A stretch of DNA of 35,836 nt from the NCBI GenBank assembly GCA_029548565.1, contig JAKPNF010000041.1:1-35836 (forward strand). The letters run 5' to 3'. The notes beneath the pieces are model-generated. The model made no database searches. It worked only from the letters and a program-made list of their open reading frames with translations, and had not been told where the DNA came from. This DNA is from Verrucomicrobiota bacterium (GTDB lineage Bacteria; Verrucomicrobiota; Verrucomicrobiia; Opitutales; JAKPNF01). This document shows positions 24,036 to 32,795 of this stretch, one piece after another; position 1 is the first letter of the stretch, and each line of letters starts with the position of its first letter. Both the position numbers and the translations under genes were made by a program.

Positions 24036-25775
24036 TCAAAGGCGAAGGGTTGCCGAGCAGGATGAAGCTGAATTTGTCGTGGGGGCTTGTTCGCAGGTGG
24101 GCATTAGCGGGCGGTAGCGTTCCGATTGGGGAACATTTTCGCGGATAAAGACCGTGTAATCGCGCCAGCTGCGGACATTTGATCCCAGCATTGCCAAAAG
24201 CAGGGCGATCATAATGACTATCCTGACGCGCGTGTTTTTCACAAGCTTTTCCAAAAGCAGAACCATCAATCCCAGGTACGCCCATTGAAAATAGTAAGAA
24301 TACAAGGTCGCCGATTTTTCGGCACAACCCCACCCCACAATAACGACGATAAAAACACTCGCAAAAACCCAGGTCGCGCTCACCTTGGCTATCAGCAAGC
24401 GCCTATTGGCATAAAGGCTCAACAAGGCGAGCAGAAAAATAAACCCGCCCAAAAAGACAAAATTATATTCAGTGCAATTCGAAATATAGGCGGCGTAATT
24501 ACCACTGTCTGAAAGGGTCGGGCTATCCAAACTGTAGAGGGTGTTGGGCTGCACAAAAATGCCGCTGAGGGAATCGGAAAATTGAACCACATTGTTCGAA
24601 TCGCGGCTCGCAAAGCGGCCCACCAGCGCGTCGGCCGCGAGAAATTTGACCACGGTGTGCAACTGGCCGAATATCAAAATAAGAGCCACGAAAATCAACC
24701 CCCACTTCAAGAGCGAGCCGATCCATTTTTTAAACGTGTTTCCCGCGCCCGCAAAAAATATCAGTATCCCGCTGCTCAAAAGCATGGTCGTGCTGGCCAT
24801 ATAAAGGGGCGTTCTGGCCGGGTCTTTGCGCACGATCGCCAAAACTGTCAGCGACACAAAAAAGATGCTCATCACATATTGTTCGGGGAAAATGGCGTTC
24901 ATAATCGCCGAGAAGGAAAAGCAGTACAAAAGAATGAAGCATGTCGAAGACACCCGCCCCAGTCCAAACGCCCGCGAAAAATTAAGGGCGCTGAAAACAA
25001 TCAGGCCAATGTTCGCGAAACAGGCCAGCAGGGGAAAAATATCCTTGCAGCTGACCGCCTCAACCGCGAAAGCCAGCAATGCAAACGGCACCATTATCGG
25101 CATTGAAAATATCCCGAATGTGCTTTCCTTTAGCAGGTTGGCCTGGTGGCATATGTATGTGTAGGCATTCGATATGCTGTTAAATGAATCGCTGTACCAG
25201 TTGCGAAGCTGCCACAGTGTGTCGGTGTCGTAGAAAAACAGGTTCGCCTGGACATTGTAGGCGAACAAATAGTAGGCCGCAGCAGCAAACAAAACGACCC
25301 AGGCAAACACGCCCGCAGCCGCCTCGCAAACACAAATGCCGCGCAAAAAAGCCGGCAGGCGGTCAAAGACGAATTTCATGAGAAAAACGTAGATCACATA
25401 CAAGGCGTAAACACTCGCCACGCCAACCAGGATCACCGCCACAGTGCCGCCGCAGCGCAACAACGCCGAAAGGGAAGGATATACCTTTACGCTCAAGAAA
25501 AGCCAAAAGTTGCCAATAAACGCGACCGCGGTCATCACGGCCCACAAAAAAGAGACATGCCCTATTCTCTTATTTTCGGACACAATCGCGCAGGCGCGGC
25601 GTACCACGTCGAGTTTTTTCAGCAAAACAATGCCCACGAGCAAAACAATGGGCGGGGTCAGCGCATAACCTATCAAGGACTGCATCTGGTTCGTGTTTGT
25701 CGCTATCTGCAACAATCCTATCGACATTAGCGAAACAACAAAACACGCGTTCTTCAATTTGGGCGGGAAGGTCAT
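24036..25775 (-). CDS. Polytopic membrane protein, GT-C-like
   Basis: The 579-residue product is almost all hydrophobic, with about 12 transmembrane helices. The longest outside loop begins after the fourth helix and contains FFYDTDTLWQLRNWY (residues 180-195), an acidic DTD motif where GT-C glycosyltransferases carry their sugar-donor site. A second large loop lies at about 395-440. GT-C enzymes take a sugar from a polyprenyl-phosphate carrier in the outer leaflet. That fits with the next gene, an enzyme that loads such a carrier. The C-terminal tail (CEQAPTTNSASSCSATLRL) looks like run-on sequence at the island end. The fold call is an inference from topology and motif; no family was recognised directly. 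Confidence 0.5.
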   Translation of the reverse strand: MTFPPKLKNACFVVSLMSIGLLQIATNTNQMQSLIGYALTPPIVLLVGIVLLKKLDVVRRACAIVSENKRIGHVSFLWAVMTAVAFIGNFWLFLSVKVYPSLSALLRCGGTVAVILVGVASVYALYVIYVFLMKFVFDRLPAFLRGICVCEAAAGVFAWVVLFAAAAYYLFAYNVQANLFFYDTDTLWQLRNWYSDSFNSISNAYTYICHQANLLKESTFGIFSMPIMVPFALLAFAVEAVSCKDIFPLLACFANIGLIVFSALNFSRAFGLGRVSSTCFILLYCFSFSAIMNAIFPEQYVMSIFFVSLTVLAIVRKDPARTPLYMASTTMLLSSGILIFFAGAGNTFKKWIGSLLKWGLIFVALILIFGQLHTVVKFLAADALVGRFASRDSNNVVQFSDSLSGIFVQPNTLYSLDSPTLSDSGNYAAYISNCTEYNFVFLGGFIFLLALLSLYANRRLLIAKVSATWVFASVFIVVIVGWGCAEKSATLYSYYFQWAYLGLMVLLLEKLVKNTRVRIVIMIALLLAMLGSNVRSWRDYTVFIRENVPQSERYRPLMPTCEQAPTTNSASSCSATLRL

Positions 25776-25802
25776 AGTGATCTCAAAAAATCAAAAGCAC
25801 TG

Positions 25803-27290
25803 TCAGGGTGCAAGGGGCTGGGCCAAAAGAAAAAAACAGACAAACAACAGCCCTAGAAAATAATTTTCCTTCGTCTTCAAGGCATAAACAACAGGGTCGT
25901 GGTGAACCGCGCCGCGCATGGCCATGACCCAAATCTTAGTGAAGAAATAAATAAAAATAACCGTCGTGTAATACAGGTAATCGGCGCGCTGATAATACCT
26001 GAATGCCTCCAGCGCGATGTAAATAACATAAACAAGCACCGCAATCATCCCCGCCGCCACGCCGACGGACAACAGCACCTGGGTGTCGCTTTTGACATAA
26101 CCCCTGCCCGCCAACGCCTCCGTGGCGGCTTCGCGCACTTCCACAAAACGCTTGAGCATACCCAGGCTAAAAAAAGCGAACAGCGCAAAACCCAGCAACC
26201 AGGGCGATATGCGGATATCCAGCGCGACGGCGCCGGCGAAAATCCTCAGCATATACAAAACCGCCAGGGCTATCACGTCTACCACGACGAGGCGCTTGAG
26301 ATAGAAGGAATATGACAATGTCAAAACGATGTAGCACGCCAAAATCGCGATCAACCCGCCACCGGGGTTCGCAATAAAGCCCAATACCAGCGAAAACAAA
26401 AGCATCGCCGGTATCGCAACCAGCGCAAACGCTATCGACAGACGCCCTGCGGCCAAAGGCCGCCTGCGTTTGTGCGCATGCGCGCGGTCGGCCTCCAAGT
26501 CGAGCAAATCGTTGAACAAGTAGGTGCCCAAAGAGCAAAAACTAAACGCCGCGAACGCAAGTACCGATAATCCGATCGAGGCCAAATCACCGTACAGGTG
26601 CCCCACGAACAAAGGAACAAAAATCAGGAAGTTTTTCGCGATCTGGTGAATGCGTATCGCCTTGAAAAAATTTCCAAGAAAAGAACCGCTTTTCAAAATG
26701 ATCACATCCACGCCTTTTTCTCGAAACCGCCGCGTCGCACGGCGCGCCAACGCTGCGGGAGCGTTCACCACAATCGCCTTGGACGATCGTTCCCACACAG
26801 GCATATCGCAACGGGCATTGCCGGCGTATTCATAGTGCTGAAATCCGAGCGTTTTTTCTATGAAATCCGTCTTGGCCGTCCCTTTCAAATTGAGAGAGCC
26901 TTTGGTTCCGAACACCCCGTCAAACAAAGCAATTGCGCCTTGAGTTTCAGCCGTGGCCACAATTTTTTTTGCCAAAGACTCCTCACAGGCGGTTATCACA
27001 AAAATCCTATGGCCGAGTGCCTTCTTTTCGCGCAAATAATCAAGCAGCTTTTCGTTGACGGGCACATGATTGAGGTAGCGGGCGCCCAATGCCGTCATTT
27101 TGTGTTTCAGCGCCGCGATACCACCGCAAAAAGGCAGTGACAAAAGCGAAAGCGGCCTATGTTTTAAAATCCTGACAAACAGTTCAAAAAGCGTGTCCGT
27201 GCAAATAAGTGTCCCGTCCAAATCGACAAATATCGGATCAAGCGCGTTGTTTTTCGACGCCGCCAAAGCTGGAGACTCAGGAGTTTGCAT
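25803..27290 (-). CDS. HAD phosphatase-UbiA prenyltransferase fusion (DPPR synthase-like)
   Basis: Residues 18-200 are a HAD phosphatase domain (FVDLDGTLICTDTLFELFV with the nucleophile D23 and D25). Residues 205-495 are a UbiA membrane prenyltransferase with NDLLDLEADRAH and then KRRRPLAAG at about 260-282, the signature of the decaprenyl-phosphate phosphoribosyltransferase branch. Such enzymes join phosphoribose to polyprenyl phosphate, and the HAD domain would then remove the 5-phosphate, giving a polyprenyl-phospho-ribose sugar donor. The order is known as two separate proteins in mycobacteria and as fusions in many bacteria. The start codon overlaps the hemB stop (TAATG), so translation is coupled to hemB. 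The likely acceptor is a cell-surface glycan. Confidence 0.85.
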   Translation of the reverse strand: MQTPESPALAASKNNALDPIFVDLDGTLICTDTLFELFVRILKHRPLSLLSLPFCGGIAALKHKMTALGARYLNHVPVNEKLLDYLREKKALGHRIFVITACEESLAKKIVATAETQGAIALFDGVFGTKGSLNLKGTAKTDFIEKTLGFQHYEYAGNARCDMPVWERSSKAIVVNAPAALARRATRRFREKGVDVIILKSGSFLGNFFKAIRIHQIAKNFLIFVPLFVGHLYGDLASIGLSVLAFAAFSFCSLGTYLFNDLLDLEADRAHAHKRRRPLAAGRLSIAFALVAIPAMLLFSLVLGFIANPGGGLIAILACYIVLTLSYSFYLKRLVVVDVIALAVLYMLRIFAGAVALDIRISPWLLGFALFAFFSLGMLKRFVEVREAATEALAGRGYVKSDTQVLLSVGVAAGMIAVLVYVIYIALEAFRYYQRADYLYYTTVIFIYFFTKIWVMAMRGAVHHDPVVYALKTKENYFLGLLFVCFFLLAQPLAP

Positions 27291-28306
27291 TACAAAGAAT
27301 TTTGTGCGATGTTTCTTGCATACGCCAGGGCGAAGTAGGTGAACACGAAATCCGCGCCCGCGCGGAAGATGGCGGTTAGGGATTCGTCACGGGCTTTTTT
27401 CAGGTCTAGCCAACCGTTTTGGGCGGCGGCGTGGATTTGGGCGTATTCGCCGGAAACTTGGTAGGCGGCGATGGGCAAACGAGTTTCGTTACGTAATTCG
27501 TGCAGGATGTCCAGATAAGGCAAGGCGGGTTTGACCATTAGGATGTCCGCGCCTTCTTGTTCGTCTAAAAGGGCGTCGCGCAGGGTTTCGCGGCGGTTGG
27601 CGGGAGGGAGCTGGTAAGTACTTTTATCCGCGGGGCCGCCCCCTTGGGAGGCGCCGACGGCTTCGCGGAAGGGGCCGTAGTAGGCGCTGGCGAATTTGGC
27701 GGCGTAGGCCATGATGCCGGCTTGAGAAAGCCCTGCCCTATCCAGCGCCGCGCGGATCGCGCCGACGCGGCCGTCCATCATGTCGGAGGGCGCCACAAAA
27801 TCCGCGCCAGCTTGGGCGTGCAGGACGGCCATGTTGCAAAGAATTTCGACGGTCGCGTCGTTGTCCACGTCCGAGCCGTCGGGCGTCAGCACGCCGTCGT
27901 GGCCGTGGGTGGTGTAGGGGTCGAGCGCAATATCGGAAAAACACGGCAACTGCGGCGCGGCTTTTTTAATCTCGCGGATCGCCCGCAGCACGAGGGTGTC
28001 GGCGTTGAGCGCCTCGGTGCCCTGCTCGTCTTTAAGCGCGGGGTCTATTTTCGGGAAAACCGCGATGCCGCCCAGTCCCAAGTCCGCCAATTCGCTTGCG
28101 TGCGTACCAATGTCTTTTAAGGGGATGCGGAAAATTCCCGGCAACGAAGCAATCGCCTCTTTTTCGTCGCCCTTGATGATAAAAACGGGCTGCACGAGTT
28201 TGCTAACCTCCACGCGCGTCTCACGCACCAGCGCGCGCACGGCGGCGCTTTTGCGCAGGCGGCGCGGGCGGATGGGCAAACGGGACGCGTTTTCGGAAGG
28301 TTTCAT
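27290..28306 (-). CDS. hemB: Porphobilinogen synthase (delta-aminolevulinate dehydratase)
   Basis: The enzyme joins two 5-aminolevulinate molecules into porphobilinogen for heme and other tetrapyrroles. The 338-residue product has the two Schiff-base lysines (MAYAAKFASAYYGPFR and ILMVKPALPYLD), SDMMDGRV and the late AAYQVSGEYA. The metal site reads DIALDPYTTHGHDG without cysteines, so the enzyme should be of the Mg-type, not the zinc-cysteine type. I chose the ATG at 28306 (AGGGAGA about 11 bases upstream); 28372 would add 22 residues and overlap the cysS region. The last 14 residues (FALAYARNIAQNSL) differ from the displaced copy at 23778-23983. It is divergent from cysS. Confidence 0.96.
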   Translation of the reverse strand: MKPSENASRLPIRPRRLRKSAAVRALVRETRVEVSKLVQPVFIIKGDEKEAIASLPGIFRIPLKDIGTHASELADLGLGGIAVFPKIDPALKDEQGTEALNADTLVLRAIREIKKAAPQLPCFSDIALDPYTTHGHDGVLTPDGSDVDNDATVEILCNMAVLHAQAGADFVAPSDMMDGRVGAIRAALDRAGLSQAGIMAYAAKFASAYYGPFREAVGASQGGGPADKSTYQLPPANRRETLRDALLDEQEGADILMVKPALPYLDILHELRNETRLPIAAYQVSGEYAQIHAAAQNGWLDLKKARDESLTAIFRAGADFVFTYFALAYARNIAQNSL

Positions 28307-28407
28307 AAGCGTAAACGTCTCCCTATCTTCGCTTAAATGCGGATGCCTTTCCAGTAAAATTCGTCTTTTCATAAGGTCTCGCCGTGCATTAGGATAGAAG
28401 GCTGTCC

Positions 28408-29883
28408 ATGCCCATAAAACTTTTCGACACGCTGACACGCGAAATCCTGCCGCTGGAGCCTACAAGCCCCGCCGAGCCTTTTCGCATGTACTGCTGCGGC
28501 CCGACGGTCTACGGCCCCGCGCATATCGGGAATTTTCGCACCTTCATTTTGCAGGACGTCTTGCGCCGCGCGCTGGAGTTGCAACTGGGCAAACAAAACG
28601 TCATCCACGCGCGCAACATCACGGACGTGGACGACAAGACCATCCGCCGCTCGGGCGAGGAAGGTCTGAAACTTTCCGCCTTCACCCAAAAGTGGACGGA
28701 CAAATTCCATGCGGACTGCGAGGCGCTCAACCTGCGCCCGCCGGCCTTTGAGCCGCGCGCCACGGACACGATCGCCCAGCAGGCCGCCCTCATCGAAAAG
28801 ATCATGGAAAACGGCCACGCCTACCAGGGCAAGGACGGCTCGATTTATTTTCGCCTGTCCAGTTACAAAAATTACGGCGCGCTCTCTCACCTGAACCGCG
28901 ACGAGTTGAAAACGCAGGACACGAATTCCGCCGGACAGGCCAACGATGCCGACGAATATGTGCGCGACAATGTCGGCGACTTCGCCCTGTGGAAAGCCCG
29001 CAAACCCGAGGACGGCGACAACTTTTGGCCGGGCCCGCGCGTCAACGGCCAACCCGTCGAAGGCCGCCCAGGCTGGCATATCGAGTGCTCTGCCATGATC
29101 GACGACGTTTTCCAAGGCAAGACCATCGACCTGCACGGCGGTGGTGTCGACCTGTGCTTCCCGCACCACGAAAACGAGCTGGCTCAATCGATGTGCGCGC
29201 ACCCGCACGATTGCGGCTACCGCTTCGTGCGCCACTGGTTCCACAGCACACACTTGCTCGTGGACGGCAAAAAAATGTCCAAGAGCCTCGGCAATCTCTA
29301 TACGCTCGACGACCTCAAACAAAAAGGATTTTCGCCCACAGCGGTACGCTACGCGCTGATCGCGGGGCATTATAAAAAACAGCTCAACTTCACGCTCGAA
29401 GGCGTCGCCGCCGCGCAGACCGCTCTGGAAAAAATTCGCCATGGACTTTCCCAGGCACTAAAAGAATTTAACGCACCTTTGGATTTCTCAAAGCTTATAG
29501 CTGAGAGTGCTCAAAACGAAACAACCTCTCTGCTTTGCAACAATGAGAGTTTTTTCTGGAAAGCATTTACAGACGATTTGAACACCCCAAAAGTGCTCGG
29601 CGAATTGTTCATCGCGCTGGGGCAGCTTAAGGAAAATCCGTCCGTCGATTTAATAAAACAAATCGCCTTCGCCTGCTACGGTCTGGGAATCGATCCCTTT
29701 GCCGACGCCGATGAAAAAGCGCCCGCGCAGATTCCCGAAGACGTGGCCGCGCTCGGGGCGCAGCGCTGGCAGGCCAAGCAGGACAAAAACTGGCCCGAGG
29801 CCGACCGCCTGCGCGACGAGCTGGCTACCAAGGGGTTCAAATCGCTCGACCGCAAGGACGGTTACGAGATCGTGCCGCTTTAA
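28408..29883 (+). CDS. cysS: Cysteinyl-tRNA synthetase
   Basis: The 491-residue product attaches cysteine to tRNA-Cys. Class I motifs are complete: the zinc-binding CCGPTVYGPAHIGN with the HIGH-like PAHIG, WHIECSAMI, the HGGGVDLCFPHHENE zinc ligands, and KKMSKSLGN for ATP. The closing NWPEADRLRDELATKGF is typical of the tRNA-binding end. There is a short stretch of AT-rich codons near residues 350-385. It is followed 37 bases later by thrS, so both synthetases may be transcribed together. Confidence 0.98.
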   Translation: MPIKLFDTLTREILPLEPTSPAEPFRMYCCGPTVYGPAHIGNFRTFILQDVLRRALELQLGKQNVIHARNITDVDDKTIRRSGEEGLKLSAFTQKWTDKFHADCEALNLRPPAFEPRATDTIAQQAALIEKIMENGHAYQGKDGSIYFRLSSYKNYGALSHLNRDELKTQDTNSAGQANDADEYVRDNVGDFALWKARKPEDGDNFWPGPRVNGQPVEGRPGWHIECSAMIDDVFQGKTIDLHGGGVDLCFPHHENELAQSMCAHPHDCGYRFVRHWFHSTHLLVDGKKMSKSLGNLYTLDDLKQKGFSPTAVRYALIAGHYKKQLNFTLEGVAAAQTALEKIRHGLSQALKEFNAPLDFSKLIAESAQNETTSLLCNNESFFWKAFTDDLNTPKVLGELFIALGQLKENPSVDLIKQIAFACYGLGIDPFADADEKAPAQIPEDVAALGAQRWQAKQDKNWPEADRLRDELATKGFKSLDRKDGYEIVPL

Positions 29884-29920
29884 AACACGTATTCAAATTT
29901 AAAATACAAAAGAATTTCTC

Positions 29921-31777
29921 ATGGACTACAAGCATTCGATCGACGCCCTGCGCCACAGCGCCTCGCACGTGATGGCCGCGGCCATCCTGCGCCTTTATCC
30001 GACAGCCAAGCTGGACATCGGCCCGGCCACCGACAACGGGTTTTATTACGACGTGGAGCTGGACAAAAAGCTCACGCAGGAAGACCTCGAAAAGATCGAG
30101 GCCGAGATGAAAAAAATCATCAAGGAAAACCAGCGCTTCGAGCGCAAGGAGCTCACGCGTATTGAGGCGCAGGAACTGATCAAAAAGATCGGCCAGGAGC
30201 GCTTCAAACAAGGCCGCCTCGACGACGTGCCGGAGGGCGAGACGATCACGTTTTATTTCAACGGCGAATTTTGCGACCTGTGCGCGGGCCCGCACGTGCC
30301 CTACACCAAGCAGATCAAGGCGTTCAAACTGCTCTCGATCGCAGGGGCGTATCATCGCGGCGACGAGAAGAACGTCCAGCTCCAGCGCATCTACGGCACG
30401 GCCTTTGCCACGCAGGAGGAACTCGCCCAATACCTCGAGCGCCTCGAGCAGGCCAAGCTGCGCGACCATCGCAAACTGGGCAAAGATCTCGACCTGTTTC
30501 TTATCGACGAATCCGTCGGCCAGGGCCTCGTGCTGTGGACGGGCAACGGCTCCATCATCCGCCAGCAATTGCAGGATTTCATTTCAGAACAACTGCGCGC
30601 GCAGGGCTACCAGCAGGTCTTCACCCCGCACATCGGGCGGCTGGGACTGTACCGCACCTCGGGGCATTTCCCGTATTACAAGGAGTCGCAGTTCAGCCCG
30701 ATCATCGACCGCGAGGATTTGGAAAAATACGCGCACGAGGGTTGCACCTGCGGGCAACTGGCCAACGACATTGAAAAGGGCGAGGTGGACGGCTTTTTAT
30801 TGAAGCCGATGAACTGCCCCATGCACATCAAGATTTTCGACTCCCAGCCGCACTCATACCGCGACATGCCGGTGCGCCTGGCCGAGTTCGGCACCGTGTA
30901 CCGCTGGGAGCAGTCCGGCGAGCTCAACGGCATGACGCGCGTGCGCGGCTTCACGCAGGACGACGCGCATTTGTTTGTCACCCCCGAGCAGCTCGATGGC
31001 GAAATCCAGGGCTGCCTGCAGCTTGTCAAAACCGTGTTCGGCACGCTGGGCATGAAAGACTACCGCGTGCGCATCGGCCTGCGCGACCCGGATTCCAGCA
31101 AATACGTCGGCGAAGCCGCCGACTGGGACGCCGCTGAAAACGCGCTGCGCAAGGCCGCGCAAACCTTGGGCGTGCCCTTCACCGAGGAGGCGGGCGAGGC
31201 GGCGTTTTACGGGCCAAAAATCGACTTTGTTGTCAAAGACGTCATCGGGCGCGAGTGGCAGTTGGGCACGGTGCAGGTGGATTACAACCTGCCCAAGCGC
31301 TTCGATTTGTCCTACATCGGCGCGGACAACCAACCGCACCGCCCCGTGATGATCCACCGCGCGCCGTTCGGTTCGATGGAACGTTTTTGCGGCGTCTTGA
31401 TCGAACACTTCGCCGGCAACTTCCCGACCTGGCTCGCACCCGAGCAGGTGCGTCTGCTGCCGATCAACGACGAGCTTGTTTCCTACGCCGAGGAAATCGG
31501 CGCGCAGCTAAAGGCCGTGGGCGTGCGCTTTTCCATCGACGCCAAGGCCGACAAACTCGGCGCGAAAATCCGCCGCGCGGAAGTTGACAAGGTTCCGCAG
31601 ATGCTTGTGCTGGGCGCCAAAGAACGCGAGGCGGGCAAAGTCTCCGCGCGCTCGCGCATCAGCACAGCGCTGACGGGCGATTTTTCCGTGGCCGCCTACA
31701 TCGCCAAAATTCGTGAGGAGATCGAAACGCGCGCGCTGCCGACCCTCGACCCTTCCGCCCAAAAACAGGGCAAATAG
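29921..31777 (+). CDS. thrS: Threonyl-tRNA synthetase without TGS domain
   Basis: It attaches threonine to tRNA-Thr and edits seryl-tRNA. The 618-residue product begins directly with the editing domain (IDALRHSASHVMAAAIL with the H-x-x-x-H metal motif, then CAGPHVPYT), and the N-terminal TGS domain found in most ThrRS is absent. The class II catalytic core has YRTSGHFPYY, FLLKPMNCPMHIKIF, YRWEQSGELNGMTRVRGFTQ and HRAPFGSMERF, followed by an anticodon domain (VRLLPINDELVSYAEEIG). A short insert EKYAHEGCTCGQLANDIEK precedes the NCPMH motif. No coding sequence upstream could supply a TGS domain because cysS ends 37 bases before. No good ribosome site is visible. Confidence 0.97.
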   Translation: MDYKHSIDALRHSASHVMAAAILRLYPTAKLDIGPATDNGFYYDVELDKKLTQEDLEKIEAEMKKIIKENQRFERKELTRIEAQELIKKIGQERFKQGRLDDVPEGETITFYFNGEFCDLCAGPHVPYTKQIKAFKLLSIAGAYHRGDEKNVQLQRIYGTAFATQEELAQYLERLEQAKLRDHRKLGKDLDLFLIDESVGQGLVLWTGNGSIIRQQLQDFISEQLRAQGYQQVFTPHIGRLGLYRTSGHFPYYKESQFSPIIDREDLEKYAHEGCTCGQLANDIEKGEVDGFLLKPMNCPMHIKIFDSQPHSYRDMPVRLAEFGTVYRWEQSGELNGMTRVRGFTQDDAHLFVTPEQLDGEIQGCLQLVKTVFGTLGMKDYRVRIGLRDPDSSKYVGEAADWDAAENALRKAAQTLGVPFTEEAGEAAFYGPKIDFVVKDVIGREWQLGTVQVDYNLPKRFDLSYIGADNQPHRPVMIHRAPFGSMERFCGVLIEHFAGNFPTWLAPEQVRLLPINDELVSYAEEIGAQLKAVGVRFSIDAKADKLGAKIRRAEVDKVPQMLVLGAKEREAGKVSARSRISTALTGDFSVAAYIAKIREEIETRALPTLDPSAQKQGK

Positions 31778-31791
31778 GACTGCCCTCTCCT

Positions 31792-32778
31792 ATGCGCAAA
31801 TTTGTACGCGAAAACGAATTTGTGGTGGGAGTGCTGTGCGCGATCCTGCTGGCCACGCTGTGGCCGGAGGGTGGCCGCGACGGTGGCGTTCTTCACGGCG
31901 AAATTTTGTCAAACCTCGCGGTTGTGACCATCTTCTTCTTGCAAGGCGTCTCGTTGCCGACGGACAGCCTTGTCAAGGGTCTGCTCAAGTGGCGCGTGCA
32001 TTTATTTATCCAACTGACGATCTTCGGCGTCATTCCGCTGATCATGTGGGGGATTATGCACCTGGTTGGCGGGGCGCTCAACGAAAGTTTGCGGCTGGGC
32101 TTTTTATTTTTGGCGATGCTGCCGTGCACGATTTCCTCCGCCGTCGTTTACACGGCGCGCATGGGTGGCGACGCGGCGGTCGCGCTGTTTAACGTGACGA
32201 TCGCCAACATCGCGGGCATTTTCATCGTACCGCTGTGGATGACGTGGTTGGTGAGCCAAAGCGGTGAAAGCATTGCGCTGGGGCCGCTGCTGCAAAACAT
32301 CTGCCTGACCCTTTTGTTGCCGCTGATCGTGGGGCAACTGCTGCGCAAATTTCTCATCACCCGCGCGCGCGCGGCGCGCTGGCCGATCCCGCGCATCAAC
32401 ACCTCGCTGGTCTTCGTGATCCTTTATTTCTCCTTCGCCAACGCCGTGCACGAACGGTTTTGGGAGAGCGTCACATTTTGGCAGATGGCGCTCACGGTCG
32501 TGCTGGCGGCGGGGTATTATCTGATCGCCACCTTTGTCGCGGTGGGCGGTGGGAAACTTTTAAAATTGCCGCACGCCGACGCCGTGGCCGCCGCCTTCTG
32601 CGGCTCGCACAAAACAACGGCGGCCGGCGTGCCCATGGCCAAGGCGATCTTCGCCGCCATTCCCGGAGCCAATCTCGGCCTCGCGCTGCTGCCGCTGCTG
32701 ATCTACGCGCCTGTGCAATTGGGATTGGGAGGGATCGCCATCTCACGGCGTGAAAAGAAACTGAAAACACAAGCGTGA
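31792..32778 (+). CDS. SBF-like (PF13593-type) transporter
   Basis: The 328-residue product has about 10 transmembrane helices and the layout of the bile acid:sodium symporter-like family of the YfeH type: VTIFFLQGVSLPTDSLVKGL, FLFLAMLPCTISSAVVYTA, NVTIANIAGIFIVPLW and the late FCGSHKTTAAGVPMAKAIF. Members move organic anions or sodium-coupled solutes; which one is not evident. It starts 14 bases after thrS, and its stop overlaps the GTG of a longer amidase frame. An operon with thrS is likely by spacing only. Confidence 0.88.
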   Translation: MRKFVRENEFVVGVLCAILLATLWPEGGRDGGVLHGEILSNLAVVTIFFLQGVSLPTDSLVKGLLKWRVHLFIQLTIFGVIPLIMWGIMHLVGGALNESLRLGFLFLAMLPCTISSAVVYTARMGGDAAVALFNVTIANIAGIFIVPLWMTWLVSQSGESIALGPLLQNICLTLLLPLIVGQLLRKFLITRARAARWPIPRINTSLVFVILYFSFANAVHERFWESVTFWQMALTVVLAAGYYLIATFVAVGGGKLLKLPHADAVAAAFCGSHKTTAAGVPMAKAIFAAIPGANLGLALLPLLIYAPVQLGLGGIAISRREKKLKTQA

Positions 32779-32795
32779 GCCAACCGCTTTTTCAC

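Larger units (their letters stand above)
23857..27469. mobile_element. Island inserted at the hemB 3' end
   Basis: The two near-identical 89-base segments (23857-23945 and 27381-27469) are direct repeats 3,524 bases apart. The DNA between holds two minus-strand genes, the polytopic membrane protein and the HAD-UbiA fusion, plus the ends of hemB and its displaced copy. The intact hemB has a different C-terminus (FALAYARNIAQNSL) from the displaced one (FAEQVAEGNV), as expected when an element brings its own replacement 3' end. No integrase gene is present. Confidence 0.65.

Noticed and set aside
24582-25106. Plus-strand frame inside the membrane-protein gene
   Set aside because: It is a charged low-complexity shadow of a hydrophobic gene on the minus strand.
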